This document shows positions 55,211 to 63,226 of a stretch of 64,000 nt of DNA, piece by piece. The stretch spans positions 1-64,000 of the forward strand of contig CACXIM010000002.1 of assembly GCA_902767725.1 (NCBI GenBank). Direction: 5' to 3'. Each line of letters begins with the position of its first letter. Position 1 is the stretch's first letter. The notes under the pieces are model-generated. The model worked only from the letters and a program-made list of their open reading frames with translations, had not been told where the DNA came from and ran no database searches. Source of the DNA: an uncultured Bacteroidia bacterium (lineage in GTDB: Bacteria > Bacteroidota > Bacteroidia > Bacteroidales > F082). Made by a program: the position numbers and the translations under genes.

Positions 55211-56686
55211 ATGAAAGGATTAGTATGGACGTATCGAATGGTGGTTTGTATTGGCTTGGTGGCGTTGCTATGTAGTTGCAATAAAGTGCTTGTGCGCCAT
55301 ACTGCGGTACAAACAATTAATCCGATACAATTTGGGTTAAAGAAGGCAAAGACCGGAGAGGAACGTTATTATGTCTTGCAACGAACTCATGAAGAGGCAC
55401 GACGTTTGGGTGTGGGGGTGTCGTATGCGGGCATCAAAGAGATACATGTAGAGATTCCTTCTAACCCACATTCCATTCCGCTCAGCTGTTATACTGATTT
55501 TGCCGGTGCGACAATCACGGTGGAAAACAAACAAAAGAATGTTTCTTTGTTTTCACTGTCGGCCGATTTGACTTCGGTTGAAGTGAAGGGTAATGAAATA
55601 GACAACCATGATTTTTCCCAAAATCCCGTTTTGGGGATAGGGAATAAGCTGTTGGTTATCAAAGATAAAACTCCATGGGTCGAGAATAGGATTGGGCATG
55701 ACTACGGTGCGACCCGAAAAGACATCATGTTAGTGAAAGATGGTAAAAGTGGACATGGCCCAGTGCAGAGTTATTGTACATCTGTCTCATGTCCGGAGTG
55801 TTCGTATCGTGATGTGGATGTGTCTGATAAACTGATAATCAAGAATGTTGTTTTTAATAGGACGGAGAACTCATCCCATATAACCCGTTTTGTCAAAATT
55901 GAGAATCAATATAATGTTGAATTATCGAACATTACAATAAACACGCCGGATGGCTCTGGGTTGTATCGCGACAGGGCTATCTATATTGTAAATTGTTCGG
56001 ATGTTGTCTTTACCGGCATTACCATTAATGGGACATATTCCTTGACAGAAACATATGGATATGGCATATCACTGGATAATACATACAATGTCAGTTTTTT
56101 TGATTTGTATGCCCGAGGCAATTGGGGTGTGTTTGGAAACAACAATGTCCATAAGGCTTTCCTGAAAAACTGTGATATCAACCGTTTCGATATTCATTGC
56201 TATGGAAAGGATATAAGTTTTGAAGACTGTAATTTTGTCAACCTATACAATCAGTTCTCTTCGGTTTACGGTTTGGTTTCTTTTACGAATTGCAACTTCT
56301 CGAATTTCACGCCTATACTGATGGGCCGTTCCTACAATGCCTATACCGCATACGATGTCCGTTTCGAGAAATGCTCATTTAATTTGGACAAAAAACATAA
56401 TAGTATCATTAACTTTTCGGGGTTTACAACTGAAGAAAACAAAAGAACGGAATTAAAAGAAAAATGCTTGCCCAATGTTACAATGTTGGATTGTCGAGTG
56501 AATTTGGCTGAAGGGATGAAAAAGTGGTATGTTTACAATACCAAAAAGACCAAAGACTACGAAGGTCGTTTTTCCCATATTTCAGAAGTAAAAATAGAAG
56601 GACTTTCGACAAATAGAACGTCTGCGACCATGGAGGTTTTCAGCAAAAACATCGAAACGGTGAATAAAGTGCAAGAGTGTAGATAG
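55211..56686 (+). CDS. Lipoprotein with right-handed beta-helix region
   Basis: A 491-residue protein with an export signal ending in a lipobox (LVALLCSCNK). From about residue 210 it shows parallel beta-helix iterations: IIKNVVFNRT, VELSNITINTPDG, VFTGITINGTYS, ISLDNTYNVSFFDLYARG, AFLKNCDINRF, ISFEDCNFVNLY, VSFTNCNFSNFT. Such folds are common in polysaccharide lyases, epimerases and surface adhesins; no catalytic set could be identified. Its place in the locus suggests action on the exported glycan. The 121-nt gap upstream shows nothing distinctive. Confidence 0.75.
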   Translation: MKGLVWTYRMVVCIGLVALLCSCNKVLVRHTAVQTINPIQFGLKKAKTGEERYYVLQRTHEEARRLGVGVSYAGIKEIHVEIPSNPHSIPLSCYTDFAGATITVENKQKNVSLFSLSADLTSVEVKGNEIDNHDFSQNPVLGIGNKLLVIKDKTPWVENRIGHDYGATRKDIMLVKDGKSGHGPVQSYCTSVSCPECSYRDVDVSDKLIIKNVVFNRTENSSHITRFVKIENQYNVELSNITINTPDGSGLYRDRAIYIVNCSDVVFTGITINGTYSLTETYGYGISLDNTYNVSFFDLYARGNWGVFGNNNVHKAFLKNCDINRFDIHCYGKDISFEDCNFVNLYNQFSSVYGLVSFTNCNFSNFTPILMGRSYNAYTAYDVRFEKCSFNLDKKHNSIINFSGFTTEENKRTELKEKCLPNVTMLDCRVNLAEGMKKWYVYNTKKTKDYEGRFSHISEVKIEGLSTNRTSATMEVFSKNIETVNKVQECR

Positions 56687-56750
56687 GCAAATTTGTTGAA
56701 TGTAATAGAATGTAGTCATACTAGGTCAAAGAAAAACACACAAACACACA

Positions 56751-57749
56751 ATGCTCACCATCATCTGCCCCATCTACAACGAGGAGAAATACATCGCCCG
56801 TTGCATTGAGTCCATCATAGCTCAGGACTACCCCAAAGACGATTTGGAGGTCCTCTTCGTGGACGGCATGAGCACCGACCGCACTAGGGAAATCATTGCC
56901 TCTTATCTGCCGCAATGCCCCTATCTGCGCGTGCTCGACAATCCGCATAAGATTGTACCCTATGCGATGAACAAAGGTATCAGCGAGGCCAAGGGCGACA
57001 TCATCATGCGCCTGGATGGCCATTCGTTGTACCCCTCAAACTACTTTTCAGAGTTAGTAAAATGGCATGCCAAACTGCCCGAAGCCTGGAATATCGGTGG
57101 GGTATGCGAGACCAAAGTCGTAAATAGTAATAAGACATCCGAAGCCATCGCCAAGGTGATGAGCGACAAATTTGGCGTGGGCAACAGCACTTTCAGAACA
57201 GGCTCCGATAAGGAGTATCTTGAAGTGGATACGGTTCCTTTTGGTTGCTATAAATCGTTTGTTTTTGATAAGATTGGCCTCTATAATGAAAAACTGGTCA
57301 GGGTACAGGACATTGAGTTGAATAAGCGATTGACTCATGCGGGTGGAAAAATCTACATGGTGCCCTCCATACATTGTACTTACATTCCAAGAGACAATTA
57401 TAGGGACTTCTTCGAAAATCGTTTCCAGACCGGCTATTGGGTAATCAAGACTTGTTTCATCACTCACACAACAAAGAACCTCGGATTAAGGCATTTTATT
57501 CCCGCTGGGTTTGTGATGGCTTTGCTGTTGCCCTTATTGTTAGGATTTCTATGGTGGCCTTTGTTTTTGGTTTCACCTTTTGTGGCGTTGTTGTACTTAG
57601 GCTGCATGACGATGCGGTCCATACAGATAAAAGATGAAAAGACTTCGGTTTGGCATTTGTTGAAAGCATTTTGTTGTATTCATTTCAGTTACGGAATGGG
57701 TTCCATAAAAGCGTTAATAGACGGCATATTTAAAAAAGAAAAACCATGA
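56751..57749 (+). CDS. Glycosyltransferase family 2 with C-terminal membrane segments
   Basis: A 332-residue GT-A enzyme. N-terminal TIICPIYNEEKYIARCIESI, FVDGMSTDRTREI, and the metal-binding region MRLDGHSLYP are visible, as is VQDIELNKRLTHAGG near the catalytic base. The last ~100 residues hold two or three membrane segments (FVMALLLPLLLGFLWWPLFL). This ExoA-like type acts at the cytoplasmic face on lipid-linked acceptors. Its stop overlaps the next start as ATGA. Confidence 0.92.
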   Translation: MLTIICPIYNEEKYIARCIESIIAQDYPKDDLEVLFVDGMSTDRTREIIASYLPQCPYLRVLDNPHKIVPYAMNKGISEAKGDIIMRLDGHSLYPSNYFSELVKWHAKLPEAWNIGGVCETKVVNSNKTSEAIAKVMSDKFGVGNSTFRTGSDKEYLEVDTVPFGCYKSFVFDKIGLYNEKLVRVQDIELNKRLTHAGGKIYMVPSIHCTYIPRDNYRDFFENRFQTGYWVIKTCFITHTTKNLGLRHFIPAGFVMALLLPLLLGFLWWPLFLVSPFVALLYLGCMTMRSIQIKDEKTSVWHLLKAFCCIHFSYGMGSIKALIDGIFKKEKP

Positions 57750-58744
57750 CTTGGTGGATTTATCTCATTATTACGGCACTTCTTTTTGCTGCCGAACTTA
57801 TTTATTTTAGAATCGCCGACAAATTCAATATTATCGACAAGCCAAACCTGCGTTCGTCGCACACCCACATCACTTTACGCGGTGGGGGCATCATCGTTTT
57901 GTTCGGTGCCTGGCTATGGGCGGCATTCTTTGGATTGCAGTATCCATGGTTTATGATGGGTTTGACGGCTATCGCCATTATCAGCTTCATCGACGATGTC
58001 CATTCCGTTCCCAACTGGGCGAGGCTCGTCGTTCAGTTCACGGCCATGTTCCTGATGTTCCAGGAGCTGGGCATCTTACAATGGAACATGTGGTGGGCGG
58101 TGCTTATCGCTTGGATTGTCTGCGTGGGCATCATCAACGCCTACAACTTCATGGATGGCATCAACGGCATCACGGGGGCTTATTCCTTGGCGGTGCTATT
58201 GCCGCTGCTTTATGTCAACAGCAAGGCCCCATTCATCAACATACCTTTCCTTATCGTCACGGGCCTGGCTATCCTGGTGTTTTGTTTCTTCAACTTCCGC
58301 AAGAAAGCCAAATGCTTCGCCGGTGATGTGGGAGCTATCGGCATCGCCTTTATCCTTATTTTTGCGGTAGGCAGACTCATGGTAGCGGAGAACGACCTTA
58401 CTTATATCGTGTTCTTCACCATCTACGGTGTCGATACCGTGCTCACCATTTGTCACCGTATCCTTCTGCACGAGCATCTGGGCGAAGCGCATCGCAAACA
58501 TGCCTATCAAATCATGGCCAACGAGCTTAAGATACCGCATGTGGCGGTTTCAAGCTTATATATGGTGCTGCAGTTGCTCGTCTCTTTCGGAATGATCCTG
58601 CTGCCGATGAAGCACTGGGTTTATATGTGCATCGTGTTTGCCATCTTTGGTAGTGCCTATCTGTTGTTCATGTGGAAATACTACCATCTGCATGAAGAAT
58701 ACCTCAAATCCAAAAGCAATGAAAATCACCCAACAGCTTCTTGA
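57746..58744 (+). CDS. Undecaprenyl-phosphate sugar-1-phosphate transferase (WecA/WbpL-like)
   Basis: Starts repeat-unit synthesis by moving a HexNAc-1-phosphate onto undecaprenyl phosphate. The 332-residue protein has about ten membrane segments and MraY/WecA-family motifs: HTHITLRGGGI, FIDDVHSVP (Asp pair), NAYNFMDGINGITG, CFAGDVGAIGIAF, and the His-rich loop HEHLGEAHRKHAYQ. The loop and length are closest to the WbpL/WecA branch. It may take a GlcNAc, FucNAc or QuiNAc donor; the choice is not visible. It lies near the end of the locus, followed by wbuC. Confidence 0.92.
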   Translation: MTWWIYLIITALLFAAELIYFRIADKFNIIDKPNLRSSHTHITLRGGGIIVLFGAWLWAAFFGLQYPWFMMGLTAIAIISFIDDVHSVPNWARLVVQFTAMFLMFQELGILQWNMWWAVLIAWIVCVGIINAYNFMDGINGITGAYSLAVLLPLLYVNSKAPFINIPFLIVTGLAILVFCFFNFRKKAKCFAGDVGAIGIAFILIFAVGRLMVAENDLTYIVFFTIYGVDTVLTICHRILLHEHLGEAHRKHAYQIMANELKIPHVAVSSLYMVLQLLVSFGMILLPMKHWVYMCIVFAIFGSAYLLFMWKYYHLHEEYLKSKSNENHPTAS

Positions 58745-59114
58745 CTCGTTAACCGAACAAGCCAAGGCCTCGCCCCGTTTGAGGATGAACCACGACTTGC
58801 GCAATTCCGACAAGGATCAGTCGCAACGGATGCTGAATGCCATAGAGCCGGGGACCCATGTTCCCGTCCACCGTCATCCGAAGACCTCTGAAACCATCAT
58901 CATCCTTCGCGGCCATGCCACGGAAGTGTTCTTTGACGCCACGGGGCGTGTCGTTGAAGAGACCGTCGACCTCAAGCCGGGAGGGGAGTGCGTCGCCATC
59001 AACGTACCTATGGGGAAGTGGCATACCATCCACCCCTTGGAGTCGGGGACGGTGATCTTGGAGATGAAGGAAGGGGCTTATGAACCAATGCGGAAAGAGG
59101 ATATGATGGAATAG
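58719..59114 (+). CDS. wbuC: WbuC-family cupin protein
   Basis: A 131-residue cupin. The metal-binding motif is PGTHVPVHRHPKTSETIIIL, followed by PMGKWHTIHPLESGTVILEM. WbuC-type proteins recur at the ends of O-antigen and capsule loci; their reaction is not established. The ATG at 58719 overlaps the end of the WecA-like gene by 26 bp and gives the family's N-terminus (MKITQQLLDSLTEQAK). It is the last gene of the co-directional polysaccharide locus. Confidence 0.87.
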   Translation: MKITQQLLDSLTEQAKASPRLRMNHDLRNSDKDQSQRMLNAIEPGTHVPVHRHPKTSETIIILRGHATEVFFDATGRVVEETVDLKPGGECVAINVPMGKWHTIHPLESGTVILEMKEGAYEPMRKEDMME

Positions 59115-59402
59115 AGGAAACAAATCTTTCGTAAATCTATCGTAAATTATTGCTTCGCCTTATCTTCGATGGCGGAGGTTTTTTTGAACACGGATTGGCA
59201 CGGAAGAAGGTTGGGAATTGATAATTGAGAATTGATAATTGATAATTGAGAATTATTGGGGATTTGGCTGTGGGGAGGTTGATTTTTTGGGAAACAAATC
59301 TTACGTAAATCTATTGTAAATTTTTGCTTCGCCTTATCATCGATTTTGGCGGAGCGTTATATGGAATGAGTTTTCGGCGGCCTGTCATTATCGGACGGCC
59401 GC
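59115..59402. repeat. Repeat block before TA module 1 (AACAAATCTTACGTAAATCT family plus heptamers)
   Basis: The 376-nt gap after wbuC is filled by a short copy of the AACAAATCTTTCGTAAATCT element (59115-59175), a GAATTGATAATTGA heptamer run (59215-59254) and a full element (59289-59402). The full element ends in the CGGCGGCCTGTC / TCGGACGGCCGCT hairpin. The order heptamers, ATTGGGGATTTGGCTGTGGG, element recurs before TA module 2. Confidence 0.88.
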
Positions 59403-59463
59403 TGTTTGGAAAAGAAGCAAATGTTGGCAAACCAAAAGACTTGCGGGACTTCGGTTTTTTGTA

Positions 59464-59471
59464 TATTTTTG
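59464..59471 (+). promoter_or_regulatory. Bacteroidota -7 box (TATTTTTG) of TA module 1
   Basis: TATTTTTG lies 19 nt before the antitoxin ATG. Confidence 0.6.
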
Positions 59472-59490
59472 CAGCAAATAATAACCTACT

Positions 59491-59775
59491 ATGTGCACGA
59501 GGACAATAAAAATCAACGATACGCTGATAGAACAGGTGAGACCTAGCTTTCCCGATGACGAGGCGTTGCAATCTTGGCTGGAGCAGCAGCTTGAAGATGC
59601 TCTTATCCAGTTTGCTGCGAAAAAGCATCCTACTCCGCCCTGTTCCTACACCAATGAGGAGATGTATGCCATCGTAAAGCAGCGCCTTCAAAATCTTGAA
59701 AACGGTACCTCCAATCTCATTGACGGAGAAGACGTGTTTGCACAAATACAATCCCGTTATGGCTTTAAAGCATAA
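59491..59775 (+). CDS. Antitoxin of TA module 1
   Basis: A 94-residue protein beginning MCTRTIKINDTLIEQVRPSF, like the antitoxin of module 2 (MCTITVNVDEAML). This is the pattern of a short strand followed by helices found in RHH-like antitoxins (TIKINDTLIEQV strand, then DEALQSWLEQQLEDAL helix). The C-terminus (TNEEMYAIVKQRLQNLENG) is probably the toxin-wrapping part. It overlaps the toxin gene by 17 bp. Confidence 0.72.
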   Translation: MCTRTIKINDTLIEQVRPSFPDDEALQSWLEQQLEDALIQFAAKKHPTPPCSYTNEEMYAIVKQRLQNLENGTSNLIDGEDVFAQIQSRYGFKA

Positions 59776-60082
59776 ATGGCTTGATGAGGCACAAGCGGAA
59801 TTAAACGAGACCGTAGATTATGTGTTTCGTGAGTTTGGGGAACGAGCTGCCGAAGGCGTGTATGCTGAGTCAAAAGATTGTGTCCAAAGGTTGACACAGT
59901 TTCCAGAGATGGGAATGCGGTATAAGGATCTTCTCTTTAAAGGAAACGAAGTGAGGGTTTTTCGGATGCGGAATTCGTCAATCATTTATTGTCACGATAA
60001 TGAAACGATTTTCGTGCTTTCTTTTTGGAATAATCGGTGTGACGATTCCAAAATTGAGGAAGTGTTGGCAGAACGTGAATGA
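59759..60082 (+). CDS. RelE/ParE-family toxin of TA module 1
   Basis: A 107-residue protein with the RelE/ParE fold pattern: KHKWLDEAQAELNETVDYVF, ERAAEGVYAESKDCVQRLTQ (long helices), FPEMGMRY, then strands EVRVFRMRNSSIIYCH and IFVLSFWNNRCD. ParE-like members poison gyrase, RelE-like ones cut mRNA; the branch is not certain here. The ATG at 59759 overlaps the antitoxin end, typical of these operons. Confidence 0.87.
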   Translation: MALKHKWLDEAQAELNETVDYVFREFGERAAEGVYAESKDCVQRLTQFPEMGMRYKDLLFKGNEVRVFRMRNSSIIYCHDNETIFVLSFWNNRCDDSKIEEVLAERE

Positions 60083-60174
60083 TTAATGCTCGCCGACGGC
60101 ATGACGGAGTTTGTGGAGTGCTGCCCTGGGCGGGTGCTTACGGGGCTAGTGGGGAGGATCATGAAGGGGTAGAG

Positions 60175-60433
60175 GAACACGGATTGAATTGAGAATTGAG
60201 AATTGAGAATTGAGAATTATTGGGGATTTGGCTGTGGGGAAGTTGATTTTTTTTGGAAACAAATCTTACGTAAATCTATCATAAATCTTTGCTTCGCCTC
60301 GTCTTCGATTGCGGCGGAGTGTTATATGGAACGAGTTTTCGGCGGCTGGTCCTTATTGGGCCTTCTGGAGAGTTGAGAGTGTAGAGTTTAGAGTTGAGAG
60401 TCAGTGGTAAGTGTAGGGTTTAGAGTTGGAATC
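60175..60433. repeat. Repeat block between the two TA modules
   Basis: The 407-nt gap (60083-60489) contains GAATTGA heptamers (60184-60218), ATTGGGGATTTGGCTGTGGG, an AACAAATCTTACGTAAATCT element (60256-60362) and a run of GAGTTGA/GAGTTTA units (60368-60430). From 60178 to 60350 it is a direct repeat of 59180-59390. Confidence 0.9.
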
Positions 60434-60464
60434 TTGCGGTGATGGAAAAATATGTGTACTTTTG
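60434..60464 (+). promoter_or_regulatory. Bacteroidota promoter (TTG - 20 nt - TACTTTTG) of TA module 2
   Basis: TTG at 60434-60436 and TACTTTTG at 60457-60464 match the consensus spacing. The antitoxin ATG is 25 nt downstream. Confidence 0.72.
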
Positions 60465-60489
60465 CCAATTGAAATCAAAAGATATAGCA

Positions 60490-60699
60490 ATGTGTACGAT
60501 TACAGTTAATGTTGATGAGGCAATGCTGAAAGAGATGGATCCCAATCTTTCAGACAAGACGGCCATCCGCAAATGGGTACAGCAGTTGATAGACTTGCGC
60601 ATTCAGCAGATGGAGCTTGAAGATAATGAGACGATGGACTTGGAGGAGGCTCGTGCAATGCTCCATGAGACTATCAGAAAGGTTTATGCTGAAGGATGA
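60490..60699 (+). CDS. Antitoxin of TA module 2
   Basis: A 69-residue protein, MCTITVNVDEAMLKEMDPNL followed by DKTAIRKWVQQLIDLRIQQM, paralogous in its N-terminal half to the module 1 antitoxin. It has the RHH-like strand-helix-helix pattern. The ATG at 60490 was chosen because an in-frame ATG at 60439 would place the promoter inside the gene. It overlaps the toxin start as ATGA. Confidence 0.72.
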   Translation: MCTITVNVDEAMLKEMDPNLSDKTAIRKWVQQLIDLRIQQMELEDNETMDLEEARAMLHETIRKVYAEG

Positions 60700-60989
60700 A
60701 TTACGTAATCAGAAAACGTTGTTTTGCGAAGATAAATACGTTTTATCGTAACGTGTCAAAGAAGTATATGCATACATACTCTGAGGAGTTAATGCATAAG
60801 AACGCTGATGATGCTGTTGATGCCATGTACCAAATAGAACGCTCACTTCTTAGACGAGAGCCCATATTAGTCCGTTGGGAAGGCTATCACATGGCCAATA
60901 CCGATAAATGGTATTTTGCTTATACTATTGACGGCGAAACCGTCACTGTAGTGGATGCCTGCCACGCGCAGAATATGCATGAAAAGTGA
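60696..60989 (+). CDS. Probable RelE-like toxin of TA module 2
   Basis: A 97-residue basic protein: MNYVIRKRCFAKINTFYRNV, a central helix ADDAVDAMYQIERSLL, then strands ILVRWEGYHMANTDKWYFAY and TVTVVDACHAQNM. Size, charge and order fit a RelE/ParE-superfamily toxin, but it is not closely similar to the module 1 toxin. The pairing of a related antitoxin with a different toxin suggests partner exchange. Confidence 0.68.
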   Translation: MNYVIRKRCFAKINTFYRNVSKKYMHTYSEELMHKNADDAVDAMYQIERSLLRREPILVRWEGYHMANTDKWYFAYTIDGETVTVVDACHAQNMHEK

Positions 60990-61013
60990 TTAAAGGAGAC
61001 AAACGCTTTGCGT

Positions 61014-61138
61014 TCAGCATAGATAAATCTGACGTGAATCTATCATAAATTTTTGCTTCGCCTTATCTTCGATTGCGGCGGAGCGTTATATGAAATTAAT
61101 CTTGAGCGGCCTGTCCTTATCGGACGGCCGCTTTTTTT
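61014..61138. repeat. Third long element of the AACAAATCTTACGTAAATCT family, after TA module 2
   Basis: AAATCTGACGTGAATCTATC, TTTTTGCTTCGCCTTATCTT and GGCGGAGCGTTATATG match the elements at 59289 and 60256. It ends in the intrinsic terminator listed next. Confidence 0.88.
61105..61138 (+). terminator. Rho-independent terminator after TA module 2
   Basis: AGCGGCCTGTCC and GGACGGCCGCT pair across a short loop (one bulge), followed by seven T residues. The same hairpin without a T run ends the element at 59289-59402. Confidence 0.85.
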
Positions 61139-61179
61139 GTGGTATTCAGGCTTTTGCCGTACCTATGAGCGAGTAAGTC

Positions 61180-61274
61180 GTGTGTCGAAGACACACACTC
61201 CTGTTTACCCCATACGCAGTGTGGGGGAGTAAAAGGTAGGCTATCGCCTATCCTCAGCGTGTCGGAGACACGCT
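61180..61274. repeat. Cluster of four consecutive short hairpins
   Basis: GTGTGTC-GAA-GACACAC (61180-61196), CCCCATACGCAGTGTGGGG (about 61208-61226), AGGTAGGC-TATC-GCCTATCCT (61234-61254) and AGCGTGTC-GGA-GACACGCT (61256-61274) follow one another. The gap 61139-61717 has no convincing gene; it holds these hairpins, a palindromic repeat and the 54-bp palindrome. Confidence 0.85.
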
Positions 61275-61362
61275 ACATCACGCACTGAGCGGATAAGCCA
61301 TCTGCTCTAACAAGAAGAGTGCTACAACACAAACCCATAAAGCAGGAGTGTGTCCAATAGCG

Positions 61363-61411
61363 CAGGAGATTGCGGATTCCGCCTTCGCGGAATGAGAGTC
61401 CGCAATGACGG
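61363..61411. repeat. Palindromic repeat of the AGGAGATTGCGGA family
   Basis: AGGAGATTGCGGATTCCGCC pairs with GGAATGAGAGTCCGCAATGA. Relatives are at 7703-7753 and inside the PIG-L gene. Confidence 0.75.
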
Positions 61412-61526
61412 CAAGGGGCGTGTACGTAGTACTAAGGCGGAAGTTTCTCATGAGGTTCTCCCAGACCGGGCTTGCCAAGGACCGACCAGGATGGGCGCGC
61501 GGGGCACGGCCAAAATGCGGTGGGGC

Positions 61527-61580
61527 GACCCAGGTTATTTCCACGGCAGACCCGGGTCTGCCGTGGAAATAACCTGGGTC
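61527..61580. repeat. Perfect 54-bp palindrome without a loop
   Basis: Twenty-seven bases from 61527 (GACCCAGGTTATTTCCACGG...) are repeated exactly as the reverse complement to 61580, centred on CCCGGG. A second hairpin, CTGCCC-AC-GGGCAG, and a T run follow (to about 61609), so a terminator function is possible. Confidence 0.95.
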
Positions 61581-61717
61581 TGCCCACGGGCAGATATGGG
61601 TCTTTTTTTCGGGTGTCCGAATAGCATGAGTTTTTTCAAAAAAACACTGGATTTTTCCAAAAAAAACCATTATCTTTACGCGCTTTTTTTTATTCACATT
61701 TCTAATCTATTTAAGGT

Positions 61718-62854
61718 ATGAACAAGTTCAACAATTCACTAACCATCCAAGACCAGCTCAAGTTCTTGATAGACAATCTCGAACAGGATGCTGGTCCGTT
61801 CACCACCGATGAAGGCCGCAAGGCCCGCTACCACAGCCTCCTGGTCGAGATCAAACAGATTAACCTCATCATGAGACGCAACATCCAACTCATCCAGGAC
61901 AACACCGTGCTGTTTCCTTCTTCGTCGCTCTTCAAGACCGACTTTCTCACCCCCAAGGATCTGCTGAAGACCTGCCAAGAGCTGTTTCGCGACAACCCGC
62001 TGGTACCCAGCCGTCTCATCCGCGCCATCGATGAACTCCGCGACTTGCTTCAGGAAGCCCATTCCTGTCTCGAGAGTCCCACCCCGCAGAAGATGACCGT
62101 GTTCTACGATGTGCTCTGGGACAAGTTCTGCACCAAGAAGTGGCCCGATATGCAGCGCCAGTTCCTGTCGCACACCATCGCCTGCCTGCCCCTCTCTCCC
62201 TACTCGCGCCAGCGCGCCATCAACCTCCACCTCAACGAGACCCTCGATGCCCTCAAGGCCCATCCCATCGCCTCCCACGTCGAAGGCGACGGCGAACTCT
62301 TCGACGAGATCAGCCTCGACGGCCAACTCGTCCCCTCTGTCATCGCCCCTATCCTCTACAACTACCGCCACGAACTCAAGAACAACAAGCGTGTCTATGA
62401 GTTCTTCTGCCTTTTCATGTGCTACCAGCTCCTGCTCGCCGAACGCGACAAGAGCGGCAACCGTCGCGCCAGCGACAGCCAACACGCCCTCGAGACCTGG
62501 CTCCTCGGCCTCGGCCACAAGCTCAAAAAAGCCGTCGACCCCACCTATGCCGACAGCTTCGACGAACTCATCGTCAGCCTCTGCCGCCAGTCTGACCTGG
62601 CTCAGGCCTTCATGAAGGGCACCCTCAACGAGCCCTTCAACGTCAAGCTCGCCTATAACCTCTTTGGCATCATGAACGACAACGGCGTCTTCATCACCCG
62701 CGCCGTGGCACCCATCCGCAAGTGCCTTACGGAGAAGCGTGCCGACGAGTACTTCAAGTACTATCTCTACAAGGCCTACGGCAGCTACACGTCGGAGCTG
62801 TCCGATGCCCTGCTCGCGGTGGCACAGATTATTATTGACGAGTGGAAGCGGTAG
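61718..62854 (+). CDS. Unknown 378-residue, mostly helical protein
   Basis: Not recognised. The protein is soluble, with no signal peptide or membrane segment. Long amphipathic helices dominate (QDQLKFLIDNLEQDAG, ARYHSLLVEIKQINLIMRRN, PSRLIRAIDELRDLLQEAHS). A Cys/aromatic-rich stretch YEFFCLFMCYQLLLAERDKS lies near residue 228. The gene is rich in G+C and in codons ending in C, unlike the AT-rich polysaccharide genes. A TATCTTTA sequence (about 61671) is a weak promoter candidate. It lies between palindromic DNA and the small genes at 63227 and 63517. Confidence 0.6.
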   Translation: MNKFNNSLTIQDQLKFLIDNLEQDAGPFTTDEGRKARYHSLLVEIKQINLIMRRNIQLIQDNTVLFPSSSLFKTDFLTPKDLLKTCQELFRDNPLVPSRLIRAIDELRDLLQEAHSCLESPTPQKMTVFYDVLWDKFCTKKWPDMQRQFLSHTIACLPLSPYSRQRAINLHLNETLDALKAHPIASHVEGDGELFDEISLDGQLVPSVIAPILYNYRHELKNNKRVYEFFCLFMCYQLLLAERDKSGNRRASDSQHALETWLLGLGHKLKKAVDPTYADSFDELIVSLCRQSDLAQAFMKGTLNEPFNVKLAYNLFGIMNDNGVFITRAVAPIRKCLTEKRADEYFKYYLYKAYGSYTSELSDALLAVAQIIIDEWKR

Positions 62855-62866
62855 TTATTTTGGAAT

Positions 62867-63009
62867 GAGGTTCCCGCTTCGCGGGAATGGAGTGGTATAT
62901 TGTATATCTTGACGGCGGACAGATAAGATCTATGTTATTATAGACTTTACAGGCCGCCGTCTTTTATAAATAATCGATCACTCCATTCCCGCCGTCAGGC
63001 GGGAACCTC
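62867..63009. repeat. Nested inverted repeat (GAGGTTCCCGC...GCGGGAACCTC)
   Basis: The outer arms (62867-62894 and 62979-63009) share GAGGTTCCCGC and GGGAATGGAGTG. The inner arms GACGGCGG and CCGCCGTC lie around 62911-62962. Together with the following terminator this fills the 372-nt gap; no gene is seen. Confidence 0.85.
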
Positions 63010-63032
63010 ACAGTCCCATGAAGCCCCGTGAG

Positions 63033-63076
63033 AATGGATGATGGAACGTAACGTGATTTCATCATCCATTTTTTAT
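63033..63076 (+). terminator. Rho-independent terminator
   Basis: AATGGATGATG (63033-63043) pairs with CATCATCCATT (63060-63070), followed by a T run. Confidence 0.85.
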
Positions 63077-63226
63077 TTTATTGTGAAACAAGGTTTTATG
63101 CAGTCTCCAAAAATGATGTGTCGATGATGTTGCCCAAGTCTTGACACGTATTACCCGTTGACTATTTTTGCCTCGCTTTTCTCGAGAAACAGCGTACTGG
63201 GAATAATGAATAAATAATTAATCAAA

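Noticed and set aside
59759..60989. Single duplicated TA module
   Set aside because: The antitoxins and flanking repeats are related, but the toxins differ too much to be a recent straight duplication; described as two modules.
61350..61721. Open frames on both strands across 61278-61721
   Set aside because: Both frames contain the same peptide (DPGYFHGRPGSAVEITWV) only because they cross the perfect palindrome; the rest is repeat DNA, and no family or start signal supports them.
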